Assembly (NCBI GenBank): GCA_963729295.1
Contig: CAVSNJ010000020.1
Span: 372,001 to 436,000 of the forward strand
Direction: 5' to 3'
Length of the DNA: 64,000 bases
Source: DATJLY01 sp963729295
GTDB lineage: Bacteria; Pseudomonadota; Alphaproteobacteria; ATCC43930; CGMCC-115725
The notes under the pieces are model-generated. The model searched no databases. It was not told the origin of the DNA and was given only the letters and a program-made list of their open reading frames with translations. Both the position numbers and the translations under genes were made by a program. This document shows positions 1 through 9,102 of the stretch, piece by piece. The stretch's first letter is position 1, and each line of letters begins with the position of its first letter.

Positions 1-47
1 CACGATCATGCCGAGCCGTGACATTGGCGAGGAGGATTTAGACGGCA

Positions 48-3000
48 TTACGCCTCGTCCGCCTTTGGCGCGGCGCGGTGATGCAGCAGGCTGAAGACGC
101 ACGGCACGAAAACCAGGGTCGCCACCGTGGCAAGGATCAATCCGCCGATCACGGCGCGGCCGAGCGGCGCGTTCTCCTCGCCGCCTTCGCCCAATCCGAT
201 CGCCATCGGGATCATGCCGATGATCATCGCCAGCGCGGTCATGAGGACGGGGCGAAGCCGCGTGAAGGCCGCCTCGATCGACGCCTGCACGGCATCGCCG
301 TGTGCGGCAAGCCGCTCGCGGGCGAACGAGACGACGAGGATGCTGTTCGCGGTGGCGACGCCCATGCACATGATGGCGCCCATCAGCGCCGGAACGCTCA
401 AGGTCGTGTGCGTGAGGAACAAGAACAGCACGATGCCCGCGAGCGCCGCCGGAAGCGCCGTGATGATGATGAACGGATCGAGCCAGGACTGGAAGTTCAC
501 GACGATCAGCAGATAGACCAGCACGATCGAGAAGGCGAGGCCGGCGAGCAGATTGATATAGGAATTGCGCATTGTATCGATCTGCCCGCGCACGGTGAGG
601 AAGCTGCCACGCGGCAGTTGCGCGCGGCTCTGGTCGACGATGCGGGTGATGTCCCGGCCGACGGCGCCGAGATCGCGATCTTGGACGGAGGCGTAGATGT
701 CGATGACGCGCCGGATGTTGTAGTGCGAGAGGACCTGCATCTCGCTGGTGCGGGTGATCGTCGCCATGTTGCCGAGAATCTGGTCGCCGTGGCCGCCGGC
801 GGCGCTTATGGGAATGTTCGCGATGTTCTGAAGGGACTGCATGTCGTACTGCGGCGCCTGGGCGATGAGGCTGTAGTTTACGCCGTTCTGCGGGTTCAGG
901 AAGAACATCGGCGTGACCTGGTTGCTGCCGCTCAGGACGTTGAGGACGCTGTTCGCCACGTCGCGCTCGCTGAGGCCGCTTTGCGCCGCCTTGGTGCGGT
1001 CGACCGCGATGCTGAACGCCGGATAGTCGAACTCCTGCTGAATGCGCGCGTCGACGATGCCCGGCACCTGCCGCACCTCGTTCAGCATCCGATCGGCGAC
1101 CTGCCGGTTGCCCTCGAGATCGGATCCGTCGATCTGGATATCGATCGGCGCGGGGATGCCGAAATTCAGGATCTGGCTCACGATGTCGGCGGGCAGGAAG
1201 TAGAACGTGACGCCGGGGAAGGCGCGCGGCAGGTCCTGGCGCAGCAGGCGCACATAGTCCGCGGTCGGCCGGTGGTCCGGCCGGAGCGCGATCATGATGT
1301 CGGCGTCGGCGGCGCCGATCAGGCCCGAGGTCGAATACATGAAATTGATGGTGCTGTAGGGGAGCCCGATATCGTCGAGGATGCTCGCGATCTCGCCCTT
1401 CGGCAGCGCGCGACGGACGTAATCCTCGATCTGGTCGGTGAGATTGGCGGTCTCCTCGATGCGCGTTCCCGACTTCGCCCTGAGGTGGAGGATCATCTGG
1501 CCGTTATCGGTGTTCGGGAAGAAATCCTGGCCGAGCCACGGCGCGAGCAGGAAGGCGGCGAGACAGGCCACGAAGAACGCCGGAATGAACACGGCTCGCC
1601 GCGCGATGAGCCCGGTCAAACGCTCGCGGTACCAGGCGCGAAAGCCGACGAACCCGCGCTCGAACGCCTGCTGCGCCCGCACGAGCGGATTGCGCGAGGG
1701 CGGCCCGCCATGCGCCTTGAGCTTCAGGAGATACATGGCCAGCGTCGCAACGAGCGTCCGCGACAGGACATAAGACCACAACATCGCGAACACGACCGCC
1801 TCGGCGAGCGGCACGAATAGATATTTCGCGACGCCATTCAGGAAGAACATCGGCAGGAACACGACGCAGATACAAAGCGTCGCGACCAGCGACGGCACCG
1901 CGATCTGCGCCGCGCCATCGACAATGGCGGCCTTCAAGTCGCTCGATTCTTCGATATGGCGCTCGATGTTCTCGATCGTCACCGTGGCGTTGTCGACGAG
2001 AATACCGACCGCAAGCGCGAGCCCGCCCAGGGTCATGATGTTGATCGTCTCGCCGAGGAAGCCGAGCACGATCACCGCGCCCAGAATGGACAGCGGAATG
2101 GAGACGGCGATGATGAGCGTGCTGCGCCAGCTGCCGAGGAAAATGAGGATCATCGCAGCCGTGAGCGCGGTCGCGATGACGGCTTCGCGGACGACGCCGC
2201 CGACGGCGGCGCTGACGAAGATCGATTGGTCGGCGAACGGCGTGACCTTGAGCGCCGGCGGCAGCGTCTGGAGGATGCGCGGAATGAGCTCGCGGATGCC
2301 GTTGACGACGTCGATCGTCGAGGCGGTGCCGGCCTTCAGCACGCTGAACATCACGCCGCGCTGGCCGTCCTGGCGCACGATGTTGGTCTGCGGCGGGAAG
2401 CCGTCGCTCACCGTCGCGACGTCGCGCAGATAGATCACCGAATTGCCGGCCACCTTGATCGGCAGGGCGTTCAGCTCCGCGATGCTGGACGGTGCGTCGT
2501 TGAGGCGCGCGTCATATTCGAAGGCGCCGATCTTCGCGGTGCCTGAGGGCAGGACCAGGTTCTGGTTGATCACGGCGTTGAGCACGTCGGCCGGCGACAG
2601 GCCTTTCGCGAGCAACAGGTCGGGCCGCAGATAGATCATCGCCTGGCGCTGCTTGCCGCCATAGGGATAAGGAATGACGGCGCCGGGAACCGTGACGAGC
2701 TGCGTGCGCAGGAAATTCACGCCGAGATCGAAGAGCTGCTGCTCCGTCAATCCCGCGCCGGAGAGCCCAAGCTGGAGAACCGGAACGCTCGATGCGCTGT
2801 AGTTGATGATGAGCGGCGGCTGCGTTCCGGGCGGTAATCCGCGCAACAGGGTCTGCGATATGGCGGTGACTTGCGCGTTCGCGGTCTGAAGGCTCGCCGT
2901 CGGCTGCAAAAAGACCTTGATGATGGCGATGCCGTTGACCGTGGTCAATTCGATATGCGCGATGTTATCGACCGTCGTGGTGAGGGTGCGCTCGAACACG

Positions 3001-3194
3001 GTCGTGATCCGGCCCTCCATCTCTTCCGCATTGAGGCCGGTGTAGTTCCACGCCACCGCGATGACGGGAATGTTGATGTTGGGAAAGATGTCGACCGGCG
3101 TGCGCAGAATAACGATCGGGCTGACGATGAAAATCGTCAGGGCCAGCACGATGAACGTATAGGGCCGCGCCAGCGCAATTCTGACAAGCCACAC
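48..3194 (-). CDS. RND-family efflux pump inner-membrane permease (AcrB/HAE1 type)
   Basis: Proton-driven efflux permease of the RND superfamily, acting in the inner membrane as the pump of a tripartite exporter. The 1048 residues are full family length. An N-terminal membrane segment (about residues 10-30) is followed by a large periplasmic loop, a helix block at about 330-540 with the motif GILVDNATVTIENIER (397-412, Asp401 the likely proton-relay residue), a second periplasmic loop and a second helix block. The start is GTG with no strong ribosome site; no better in-frame start is visible. A perfect palindrome CCGTCCGACGG (3217-3227) lies 23 bases upstream and could be an operator. No adaptor (MFP) gene accompanies it here; one could lie past the left edge. 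Sequence does not show the substrate. Confidence 0.93.
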   Translation of the reverse strand: MWLVRIALARPYTFIVLALTIFIVSPIVILRTPVDIFPNINIPVIAVAWNYTGLNAEEMEGRITTVFERTLTTTVDNIAHIELTTVNGIAIIKVFLQPTASLQTANAQVTAISQTLLRGLPPGTQPPLIINYSASSVPVLQLGLSGAGLTEQQLFDLGVNFLRTQLVTVPGAVIPYPYGGKQRQAMIYLRPDLLLAKGLSPADVLNAVINQNLVLPSGTAKIGAFEYDARLNDAPSSIAELNALPIKVAGNSVIYLRDVATVSDGFPPQTNIVRQDGQRGVMFSVLKAGTASTIDVVNGIRELIPRILQTLPPALKVTPFADQSIFVSAAVGGVVREAVIATALTAAMILIFLGSWRSTLIIAVSIPLSILGAVIVLGFLGETINIMTLGGLALAVGILVDNATVTIENIERHIEESSDLKAAIVDGAAQIAVPSLVATLCICVVFLPMFFLNGVAKYLFVPLAEAVVFAMLWSYVLSRTLVATLAMYLLKLKAHGGPPSRNPLVRAQQAFERGFVGFRAWYRERLTGLIARRAVFIPAFFVACLAAFLLAPWLGQDFFPNTDNGQMILHLRAKSGTRIEETANLTDQIEDYVRRALPKGEIASILDDIGLPYSTINFMYSTSGLIGAADADIMIALRPDHRPTADYVRLLRQDLPRAFPGVTFYFLPADIVSQILNFGIPAPIDIQIDGSDLEGNRQVADRMLNEVRQVPGIVDARIQQEFDYPAFSIAVDRTKAAQSGLSERDVANSVLNVLSGSNQVTPMFFLNPQNGVNYSLIAQAPQYDMQSLQNIANIPISAAGGHGDQILGNMATITRTSEMQVLSHYNIRRVIDIYASVQDRDLGAVGRDITRIVDQSRAQLPRGSFLTVRGQIDTMRNSYINLLAGLAFSIVLVYLLIVVNFQSWLDPFIIITALPAALAGIVLFLFLTHTTLSVPALMGAIMCMGVATANSILVVSFARERLAAHGDAVQASIEAAFTRLRPVLMTALAMIIGMIPMAIGLGEGGEENAPLGRAVIGGLILATVATLVFVPCVFSLLHHRAAPKADEA

Positions 3195-3275
3195 GGATGG
3201 AGACCCCCGGGATATGCCGTCCGACGGTCGGAACTATATCGCGCCGCCGCGCAGATCACGAGATGCGAGCCCTGG

Positions 3276-3303
3276 GCGCGATCTAGCGCGATCTAGCGCG
3301 ATC
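3276..3303. repeat. 10-bp tandem repeat at the end of the tetR-like gene
   Basis: The unit GCGCGATCTA occurs 2.8 times in direct succession. The second copy contains the stop codon of the tetR-like gene (minus strand, 3293-3295), so adding or losing a unit would hardly alter the protein. Probably a slippage product; no function is implied. Confidence 0.8.
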
Positions 3304-3982
3304 GCGCGCGCTCCTCGGCCGCGATCGCGGCAAGCCCGGCGAGCGCGTATGTCATCATGTGATGGGCGACGATGGCCGCATCGCCGGGACTGAAGCCGAA
3401 TTTCGGGAATGCGCGCTTCAGGAGATCGCGGTTGGCGATGCCGATGAAAATGCACGGGCCCATGATGCTGACGCAACTGCGCGCGACAACGGGATGGTCG
3501 GGCGGAAATCCCATGAGCTCGCCGACGATCGCCTTCAGGATCCGGAGCTTCGGCAGGATTTCCTTGTCGCGCAGGCGCGCGAACGCCGGCGACGGGGCCA
3601 CGAACTCGCGCCCCAGAATCCGCATGACCCACGACGCCGATGCGGGTCCGGCAAGCGTGCCGAGCACGAGAGTGATGACCGCCGTCAGCTTCGCCTTGGC
3701 GTCCGGTTTGCCCGCGACCGCCGCCGCCACCATATCGAGCGTGAAGAGACGGTTGTTCGCCTCGTCGAGAACGGCGGCGTAAAGCCCGTCCATGCCGCCA
3801 AAATAGTAATTGACGGCCGCGGTGTTCGTGCGGGCGTGCTCGGCGATCTCCTTGCCGGTCGCGCGCTCGAAGCCGTGCTCGGCGAAGACGTGGGCCGCCG
3901 CCTCGAGGAGGCGCGCCTTTGTGTCGGGCCGTGCCGCATCGCGGCGCGGGCGTGCGCGAAAACGCTCGGTGCTTTCAGCCAT
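3293..3982 (-). CDS. TetR/AcrR-family regulator, CecR-like (DUF1956 C-terminus)
   Basis: DNA-binding repressor of 229 residues. The N-terminal helix-turn-helix domain (about 18-65) contains the stretch NTAAVNYYFGGMDGLYAAVL, typical of the CecR (YbiH) branch, and the C-terminal half fits the DUF1956 ligand-binding domain. In Escherichia coli cecR lies next to ybhGFSR, which encodes the same adaptor, double ATPase and two permeases found here divergently at 4080-9094. The conserved pairing strongly suggests that this protein controls that exporter, and perhaps the RND pump 98 bases downstream on its own strand. The probable operator is the palindrome at 4009-4046. The ATG start has only a weak ribosome site. 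The inducer is unknown. Confidence 0.88.
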   Translation of the reverse strand: MAESTERFRARPRRDAARPDTKARLLEAAAHVFAEHGFERATGKEIAEHARTNTAAVNYYFGGMDGLYAAVLDEANNRLFTLDMVAAAVAGKPDAKAKLTAVITLVLGTLAGPASASWVMRILGREFVAPSPAFARLRDKEILPKLRILKAIVGELMGFPPDHPVVARSCVSIMGPCIFIGIANRDLLKRAFPKFGFSPGDAAIVAHHMMTYALAGLAAIAAEERARSR

Positions 3983-4008
3983 CCGCAGCGGAGGCTAGGC
4001 GGTCGAAC

Positions 4009-4046
4009 GTCAAAAATCAAATATAAAATTGAAATTTGAATTTGAC
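4009..4046. promoter_or_regulatory. Inverted repeat, probable TetR operator
   Basis: In an AT-rich island within otherwise GC-rich DNA, GTCAAAAATCAAAT (4009-4022) faces ATTTGAATTTGAC (4034-4046), its near-perfect reverse complement. The right arm overlaps the -35 box of the exporter operon, so a bound repressor would block transcription. Its position between the divergent tetR-like gene and the operon fits autoregulation and operon control. The structure is seen; the function is inferred. Confidence 0.65.
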
Positions 4047-4070
4047 ATCGCGCCGGGCCCTCCCTAATCT
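4042..4070 (+). promoter_or_regulatory. Sigma-70-type promoter of the exporter operon, near-leaderless
   Basis: A consensus -35 box TTGACA (4042-4047), a 17-base spacer and a -10 box TAATCT (4065-4070). The ATG of the first gene begins at 4080, only nine bases after the -10 box, so transcription should start one to a few bases before or at the ATG. No Shine-Dalgarno sequence precedes the ATG, which fits a leaderless mRNA. Confidence 0.7.
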
Positions 4071-4079
4071 TCCCGCGCC

Positions 4080-5084
4080 ATGAAGATGCGGCTCATTGCC
4101 CTCGCGGCCCTCGTAGCCGCGGCACTTGCGGCGGCCTATTGGTACGAGACCCGGCCCAGTGCCGCGCACGAACTCGCGCTCTACGGCAATGTCGATCTCC
4201 GCGAGGTCGACCTCCCGTTCAACGACAGCGAGCGGATCGCCGAAGTGCTGGTGCAGGAGGGGGACAAGATCGCCAAGGGCCAGGTCCTGGCGCGGCTCGA
4301 CACGAGCCAACTCGAGCCCCAGGTCGCCGAGGCGAAGGCGCAGGTCGCGGCACAGCAAGCGGTGGTCGAGCGGCTGCAGCACGGCAACCGCCCTGAGGAG
4401 ATCGACGAGGCGCGCGCCACCCTCGCCTCGGCGAAGGCGGACGCCACGAACGCGCGCCAGCAATATGACCGCCTCAAGACCCTCTCGACCGTATCGAACG
4501 GACGCGCCTCGAGCCAGCAGGACCTCGACAACGCGCGCGCCGCGCTCGACGTGGCGGAGGCCCGCGCCACGGCCGACGAAAAGGCGCTCGACCTCGAAGT
4601 GCTCGGTCCGCGCAAGGAGGACGTGGCGCAAGCCGCGGCGCAGCTCGGCGCCGACGCGGCGCATGTCGCGTTGCTGCAGCAGGAATTGGATGACGCGGCG
4701 CTCACGGCGCCGTCCGACGCCGTGGTGCGTTCACGCCTCATGGAGCCGGGCGAAATGGCGTCGCCGCAAAAGCCGGTCTTCACGCTGGCGGTGATCGATC
4801 CGAAATGGGTCCGCGCCTATGTCGCCGAGGCCGATCTCGGCAAGATCCATCCGGGCGAGACGGCGTCTATTACCGTCGACAGTTTCCCGGATCGGCGCTT
4901 CGACGGTTGGATCGGCTTCATCTCGCCGGTTGCCGAGTTCACGCCGAAAACGGTCGAGACCGAGCAGCTCAGGACGAGCCTCGTCTACGAAGTCCGCGTC
5001 TTCGTGAAGGATGCCGCGGATGAGTTGCGGCTCGGCATGCCCGCGACCGTCCATCTGCCGCTCGCCGCCGGTGCCTCGAAATGA
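4080..5084 (+). CDS. HlyD/YbhG-like membrane fusion protein
   Basis: Periplasmic adaptor of 334 residues linking an inner-membrane ABC exporter to an outer-membrane channel. It has an N-terminal membrane anchor (about residues 4-22), a biotinyl-lipoyl-like half (about 40-75), a long Ala/Glu/Arg-rich coiled-coil hairpin (about 80-205), then the second lipoyl half and beta-barrel (about 210-330). Length and order match YbhG. It is the first gene of a five-gene operon and its stop overlaps the next start (5081). It is divergent from the tetR-like regulator. The start lacks a ribosome site and sits just after a strong promoter, suggesting leaderless translation. Confidence 0.9.
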   Translation: MKMRLIALAALVAAALAAAYWYETRPSAAHELALYGNVDLREVDLPFNDSERIAEVLVQEGDKIAKGQVLARLDTSQLEPQVAEAKAQVAAQQAVVERLQHGNRPEEIDEARATLASAKADATNARQQYDRLKTLSTVSNGRASSQQDLDNARAALDVAEARATADEKALDLEVLGPRKEDVAQAAAQLGADAAHVALLQQELDDAALTAPSDAVVRSRLMEPGEMASPQKPVFTLAVIDPKWVRAYVAEADLGKIHPGETASITVDSFPDRRFDGWIGFISPVAEFTPKTVETEQLRTSLVYEVRVFVKDAADELRLGMPATVHLPLAAGASK

Positions 5085-6829
5085 GCGCCGCCGAAGCGGC
5101 GGTCCTGGGCCGCGACATCAGGAAGCATTTCCGGCGCGCGACCGGCGACATCGTGACCGCGCTCGACGGCGTGTCGCTCGAGGTGCGGCCCGGCACGCTT
5201 GCGGCGCTGGTCGGGCCGGACGGCGCCGGCAAGACCACGCTCATCCGCCTCGTCGCCGGCCTCATGCGCGCCGACGCCGGCACGCTCAGCGTGCTGGGGC
5301 TCGACGCGGCAAAGGACCCCCAGGCGATTCAGGATCGCATCGCTTACATGCCGCAACGCTTTGGCCTCTACGAAGACCTGACGGTGCAGGAGAATCTCGA
5401 TCTCTATGCGAGCCTCCACGGCGTCACCGCGGCGGAGCGCGCGCAGCGCTATCCGCAGCTCTTCGAGATGACGGCGCTCGGACCCTTCACGCAGCGCCAG
5501 GCCGGGCGGCTCTCGGGCGGGATGAAGCAGAAGCTCGGCCTCGCCTGCACGCTCGTGCGCGCGCCGGGCCTCCTCTTGCTCGACGAGCCGACGGTCGGGG
5601 TCGATCCGCTGTCGCGGCGCGAGCTTTGGCAGATCATCCACCAGCTCGTGCGCGAGCAGCGCCTCACCGTGCTCATGAGCACGTCCTATCTCGACGAGGC
5701 CGAGCACTGCGATGATGCATTCGTGCTGCGCGATGGCAAGCTGCTCGCGAGCGGGCCGCCGGGCGATGTGACGCGGCTCGCCGCCGGCCGCACCTTCGAA
5801 CTGCCGCCGGATCCTGGCGAGCCCGCGCGCGCCTTGCAGGCGCGGCTCTTCAACGAGCCCGGCATCATCGATGCCGTGCCGCGGGCGGGCCGCGTGCATC
5901 TCGTGCGCGCCGCGGCAGGCGGCGGGCCTCTGCCGCAAGGGAGTGCTCCGGCACCGGCGCATTTCGAGGACGGGTTCATGGTCCTGCTGCGCGGCGCGAC
6001 GGGCGGCACACGGCCCGCGGACGCAACGCCCCTTGGCGACAAGAGCGTTGTTTCCCGTGAAACAAGCGGCGAGATCGTCATCGAAGTCCGCGACCTCGTG
6101 CGCAGGTTCGGCGCCTTCACGGCGGTCGATCGCGTCAATTTCCGGGTCCATCGCGGCGAGATTTTCGGGCTCCTCGGCCCGAACGGCGCCGGCAAGACCA
6201 CGACCTTCCGCATGCTGTGCGGGCTCCTCGCCGCGACCTCCGGCACGCTGCGCGTCGCGGACCTTGACCTGCGCACCGCGCGCGCTTCGGCGCGCCAGCA
6301 TATCGGCTATGTCGCACAAAAATTCTCGCTCTACGGGCAGCTCTCGGTCGACGACAATCTCGACTTCTTCGCGAGCGCCTATGGCTTGCGCGGGCAAGCG
6401 CGGCGCCGACGCATCGAATGGGCGCTCGCCGAGTTCGGGCTGATGCCGCTGCGCCGGCTCGCGAGCGGGCAATTGCCGGGCGGCTACAAACAGCGCCTCG
6501 CCATGGCGGCAGCCCTGCTGCACGAGCCGCAGATCCTGTTCCTCGACGAACCGACGAGCGGCGCCGATCCGCTGGCGCGGCGCGAGTTCTGGCAGCGCAT
6601 CACGGCGCTCGCCGAAGGCGGCGTCACGGTCATCGTCACAACGCACTTCATGGAAGAGGCCGAATACTGCGACCGCATCGCCATCCTCGACGCGGGCCGG
6701 GTCCTCGCCGAAGGAACGCCGGCGGAGGTGCGGAGCCGCGCGCATCCGGCCGAGGCGACGATGGAGGATGCCTTCATCGCCATCGTGGAGGAGGCGCGCG
6801 CGGCGGCAGCGCCGGGAGCCGCCGCATGA
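5081..6829 (+). CDS. Fused double ABC ATPase, YbhF-like
   Basis: Two complete ATP-binding cassettes in one 582-residue protein, energising the ABC-2 permeases encoded next. Domain 1 has Walker A GPDGAGKTT (45-53), signature LSGGM (144-148) and Walker B LLLLDEP (164-170). Domain 2 has Walker A GPNGAGKTT (366-374) and a degenerate signature LPGGY (465-469), with its Walker B ending in LDEP. The altered second signature suggests the two sites are not equivalent. A Gly/Pro-rich linker (about 245-330) joins the halves. It overlaps the adaptor gene and the next permease by four bases each, which indicates translational coupling. This fusion is characteristic of the YbhGFSR exporter family. Confidence 0.92.
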   Translation: MSAAEAAVLGRDIRKHFRRATGDIVTALDGVSLEVRPGTLAALVGPDGAGKTTLIRLVAGLMRADAGTLSVLGLDAAKDPQAIQDRIAYMPQRFGLYEDLTVQENLDLYASLHGVTAAERAQRYPQLFEMTALGPFTQRQAGRLSGGMKQKLGLACTLVRAPGLLLLDEPTVGVDPLSRRELWQIIHQLVREQRLTVLMSTSYLDEAEHCDDAFVLRDGKLLASGPPGDVTRLAAGRTFELPPDPGEPARALQARLFNEPGIIDAVPRAGRVHLVRAAAGGGPLPQGSAPAPAHFEDGFMVLLRGATGGTRPADATPLGDKSVVSRETSGEIVIEVRDLVRRFGAFTAVDRVNFRVHRGEIFGLLGPNGAGKTTTFRMLCGLLAATSGTLRVADLDLRTARASARQHIGYVAQKFSLYGQLSVDDNLDFFASAYGLRGQARRRRIEWALAEFGLMPLRRLASGQLPGGYKQRLAMAAALLHEPQILFLDEPTSGADPLARREFWQRITALAEGGVTVIVTTHFMEEAEYCDRIAILDAGRVLAEGTPAEVRSRAHPAEATMEDAFIAIVEEARAAAAPGAAA

Positions 6830-7971
6830 GCGAGCGCTCTTCCGCATCGCTCATGGCGCGGGCGACACGCGTCGCGGCGCTGGTGCGGAAGGAGACGCGG
6901 CAGCTCGTCCGCGATCCGAGCAGCCTCGCGATCGGCGTCGTCATGCCGGTCCTTCTCATCCTGATGTTCGGCTATGCGCTGTCGCTCGACGTAACCGACG
7001 TTCCGGTCGCCGTGGTGCTGGAAGAGCCATCGCCGGCCTCGTCCGAGCTCGCCGCGAGCTTCGCGCTCTCGCCCTATTTCGACACGCGCCTCATGACGGC
7101 GATGCCGCCCGCCGAAGAGCTTCTGCTGCGCCAAAGCGTCGACGGCATCATCCGCATCCGGCCGGATTTCGCGCGCCGCCTCAGCTCCGGCGACGCCGGC
7201 GTCGAGATCCTGGTCAACGGATCGGACGCCAACCGCGCGCGCATCATCGAGACCTATGCCGAAGGCGCGGTCGGGCAATGGCTCGCGCGCCGCACCGCGG
7301 AAGGGCGCGGATCGACCGATGTCGGCTCGGCCCAACTGTTGAGCCGGCTTTGGTACAACGAGGCCGACGACAGCCACTATTTCCTGGTGCCGGGCCTCAT
7401 CGTTCTCATCATGACGCTCGTCGGCGCGTTCATGACGTCGCTGGTGATGGCGCGCGAATGGGAGCGCGGCACGCTCGAGGCGCTCTTTGTCACGCCCGTG
7501 CGCTCCGGCGAAATCATCCTCGCGAAGATGATCCCCTATTTCGCGCTCGGGATGCTGGGGCTGGGGCTCTGCCTTCTCGCCGCAAAGTTCCTGTTCGGCG
7601 TGCCGTTCCGCGGCTCGATGCTGATCCTCGCCGGCGTTTCGGTGCTCTACCTGCTCGTCGCGCTGGCGATCGGCCTCCTCATCTCGTCGCTGACCAAGAA
7701 CCAGTTCGTCTCGAGCATGGTGACGCTCGTCGTGACGTTTTTGCCGGCGCTCTTTCTGTCGGGCTTCCTGTTCGACCTGAGGAGCATGCCGGCAGCGGTG
7801 CGGGTCCTCAGCTACGCGCTGCCGGCGCGCTATTACGTGGCGCTGCTCCAGACGGTGTTTCTGGCGGGCGACATCTGGGCGGTGATCCTGCCCAACGCGG
7901 CGGCGCTTGCGGCAATGGCCTGCGTGCTCCTGGCGCTGACGCGCGCGGTCACGAAGAAGCGGCTCGTGTGA
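6826..7971 (+). CDS. ABC-2 type exporter permease, YbhS-like
   Basis: Inner-membrane permease of 381 residues. One membrane segment near the N-terminus (about 35-55) is followed by a periplasmic domain (about 55-180) and five more helices in the C-terminal half, the ABC2_membrane layout. The cytoplasmic motif REWERGTLEALFVTPVRSGE (about 210-230) is the hallmark coupling region. The ATG at 6826 overlaps the stop of the ATPase gene. It should pair with the next permease as a heterodimer, as YbhS and YbhR do. Exported substrate is unknown; multidrug or amphiphile export is the family expectation. Confidence 0.9.
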   Translation: MSERSSASLMARATRVAALVRKETRQLVRDPSSLAIGVVMPVLLILMFGYALSLDVTDVPVAVVLEEPSPASSELAASFALSPYFDTRLMTAMPPAEELLLRQSVDGIIRIRPDFARRLSSGDAGVEILVNGSDANRARIIETYAEGAVGQWLARRTAEGRGSTDVGSAQLLSRLWYNEADDSHYFLVPGLIVLIMTLVGAFMTSLVMAREWERGTLEALFVTPVRSGEIILAKMIPYFALGMLGLGLCLLAAKFLFGVPFRGSMLILAGVSVLYLLVALAIGLLISSLTKNQFVSSMVTLVVTFLPALFLSGFLFDLRSMPAAVRVLSYALPARYYVALLQTVFLAGDIWAVILPNAAALAAMACVLLALTRAVTKKRLV

Positions 7972-7978
7972 GGCGACA

Positions 7979-9094
7979 ATGGAGTCCCTCCTCCGCATCA
8001 TCGCCCTCATCCGCAAGGAGCTGCTCGCGGTCCTCAAGGATCCGAGGAGCCGCGCGAGCCTCTTTCTGCCGCCGGTGCTGCAATGCCTCGTCTTCGGCTA
8101 TGCCGCAACCTATGACCTCAACAGCGTGCCCTACGCGGTGCTGGATCAGGACCACAGCGCCGCCTCGCACGAGCTTCTGGCCGCGCTCGACGGATCGGGC
8201 GTTTTCGAGCGCGTCGCCAACCTCACCCGCGCCGCCGACATAATGACGATGATCGACGACGGGCGCGTCCTCCTCGTCGTGCAGATCGGCCAGGATTTCG
8301 AGCGCAACCTCGAGGCGGGCCGCATTGCGCCCGTCGCAGTCATCGCCGATGGCCGCAACTCCAATACCGGCGGCACGGCATTGGGTTATGTCAGCAGCAT
8401 CGTCGACGGCTTCAATGCGCAATGGGCCGCCGATCACGGCGGAAGTGCTGAACCGCTCACCGCCACGGTGCGCGCCTGGTACAACGCCAATCTCGAGACG
8501 CGCTGGTTCATGATACCGGCGCTGCTCGGCACGCTGACGCTGTTGCAGACCATGCTGCTCACCGCGATGTCGGTGGCGCGCGAGCGCGAGCAAGGCACGT
8601 TCGATCAGCTCCTGGTGACGCCGTTCCGGCCGCCCGAGATCATGCTCGGCAAGGCGCTTCCATCCGTGCTGATCGGGCTGATGCAGGCGACGTTGATCCT
8701 GCTGGTGGCGCAGCTCTGGTTTCAGATTCCGTTCGCCGGCTCCTATGTCACGCTTTATGCCGGGCTCTTCCTGTTCCTCATGGCGGCGGTCGGCATTGGG
8801 CTCATGCTGTCCGCCATCGTCGCCAACATGCAGCAGGCGATGCTCTCTGCCTTCATCGTCATGATGCCGTTCGCGCTGCTTTCGGGCCTGACCACGCCGA
8901 TCAGCAACATGCCGCAGGCTTTCCAGATCCTGACCCTCGTCAACCCGCTGCGCTACGCGATCGACATGGCGCACCAGGTCTATCTCGAAGGCGCCGGGCT
9001 CGAGCGGCTCGCCCCGGACCTTTGGCCCATGGCGGTCATCGCGGCGCTCACGCTCACGGTGGCGGCGTGGCTTTTCCGCCGCGGCATCGAATGA
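7979..9094 (+). CDS. ABC-2 type exporter permease, YbhR-like
   Basis: Second half-permease of the exporter, 371 residues with the same layout as its neighbour: one N-terminal helix, a periplasmic domain, then five helices with the coupling motif REREQGTFDQLLVTPFRPPE. The two permeases are clearly diverged paralogues rather than a recent copy. It starts seven bases after the upstream stop, and its own stop overlaps a possible ATG (9091) of the outer-membrane component. Confidence 0.9.
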   Translation: MESLLRIIALIRKELLAVLKDPRSRASLFLPPVLQCLVFGYAATYDLNSVPYAVLDQDHSAASHELLAALDGSGVFERVANLTRAADIMTMIDDGRVLLVVQIGQDFERNLEAGRIAPVAVIADGRNSNTGGTALGYVSSIVDGFNAQWAADHGGSAEPLTATVRAWYNANLETRWFMIPALLGTLTLLQTMLLTAMSVAREREQGTFDQLLVTPFRPPEIMLGKALPSVLIGLMQATLILLVAQLWFQIPFAGSYVTLYAGLFLFLMAAVGIGLMLSAIVANMQQAMLSAFIVMMPFALLSGLTTPISNMPQAFQILTLVNPLRYAIDMAHQVYLEGAGLERLAPDLWPMAVIAALTLTVAAWLFRRGIE

Positions 9095-9102
9095 GGGCAC
9101 CT

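Noticed and set aside
78..1820. A long open frame (580 codons) antisense to the RND pump
   Set aside because: Arg/Asp/Gly-rich composition, no family resemblance, and fully opposite a conserved gene; typical of GC-rich antisense shadows.
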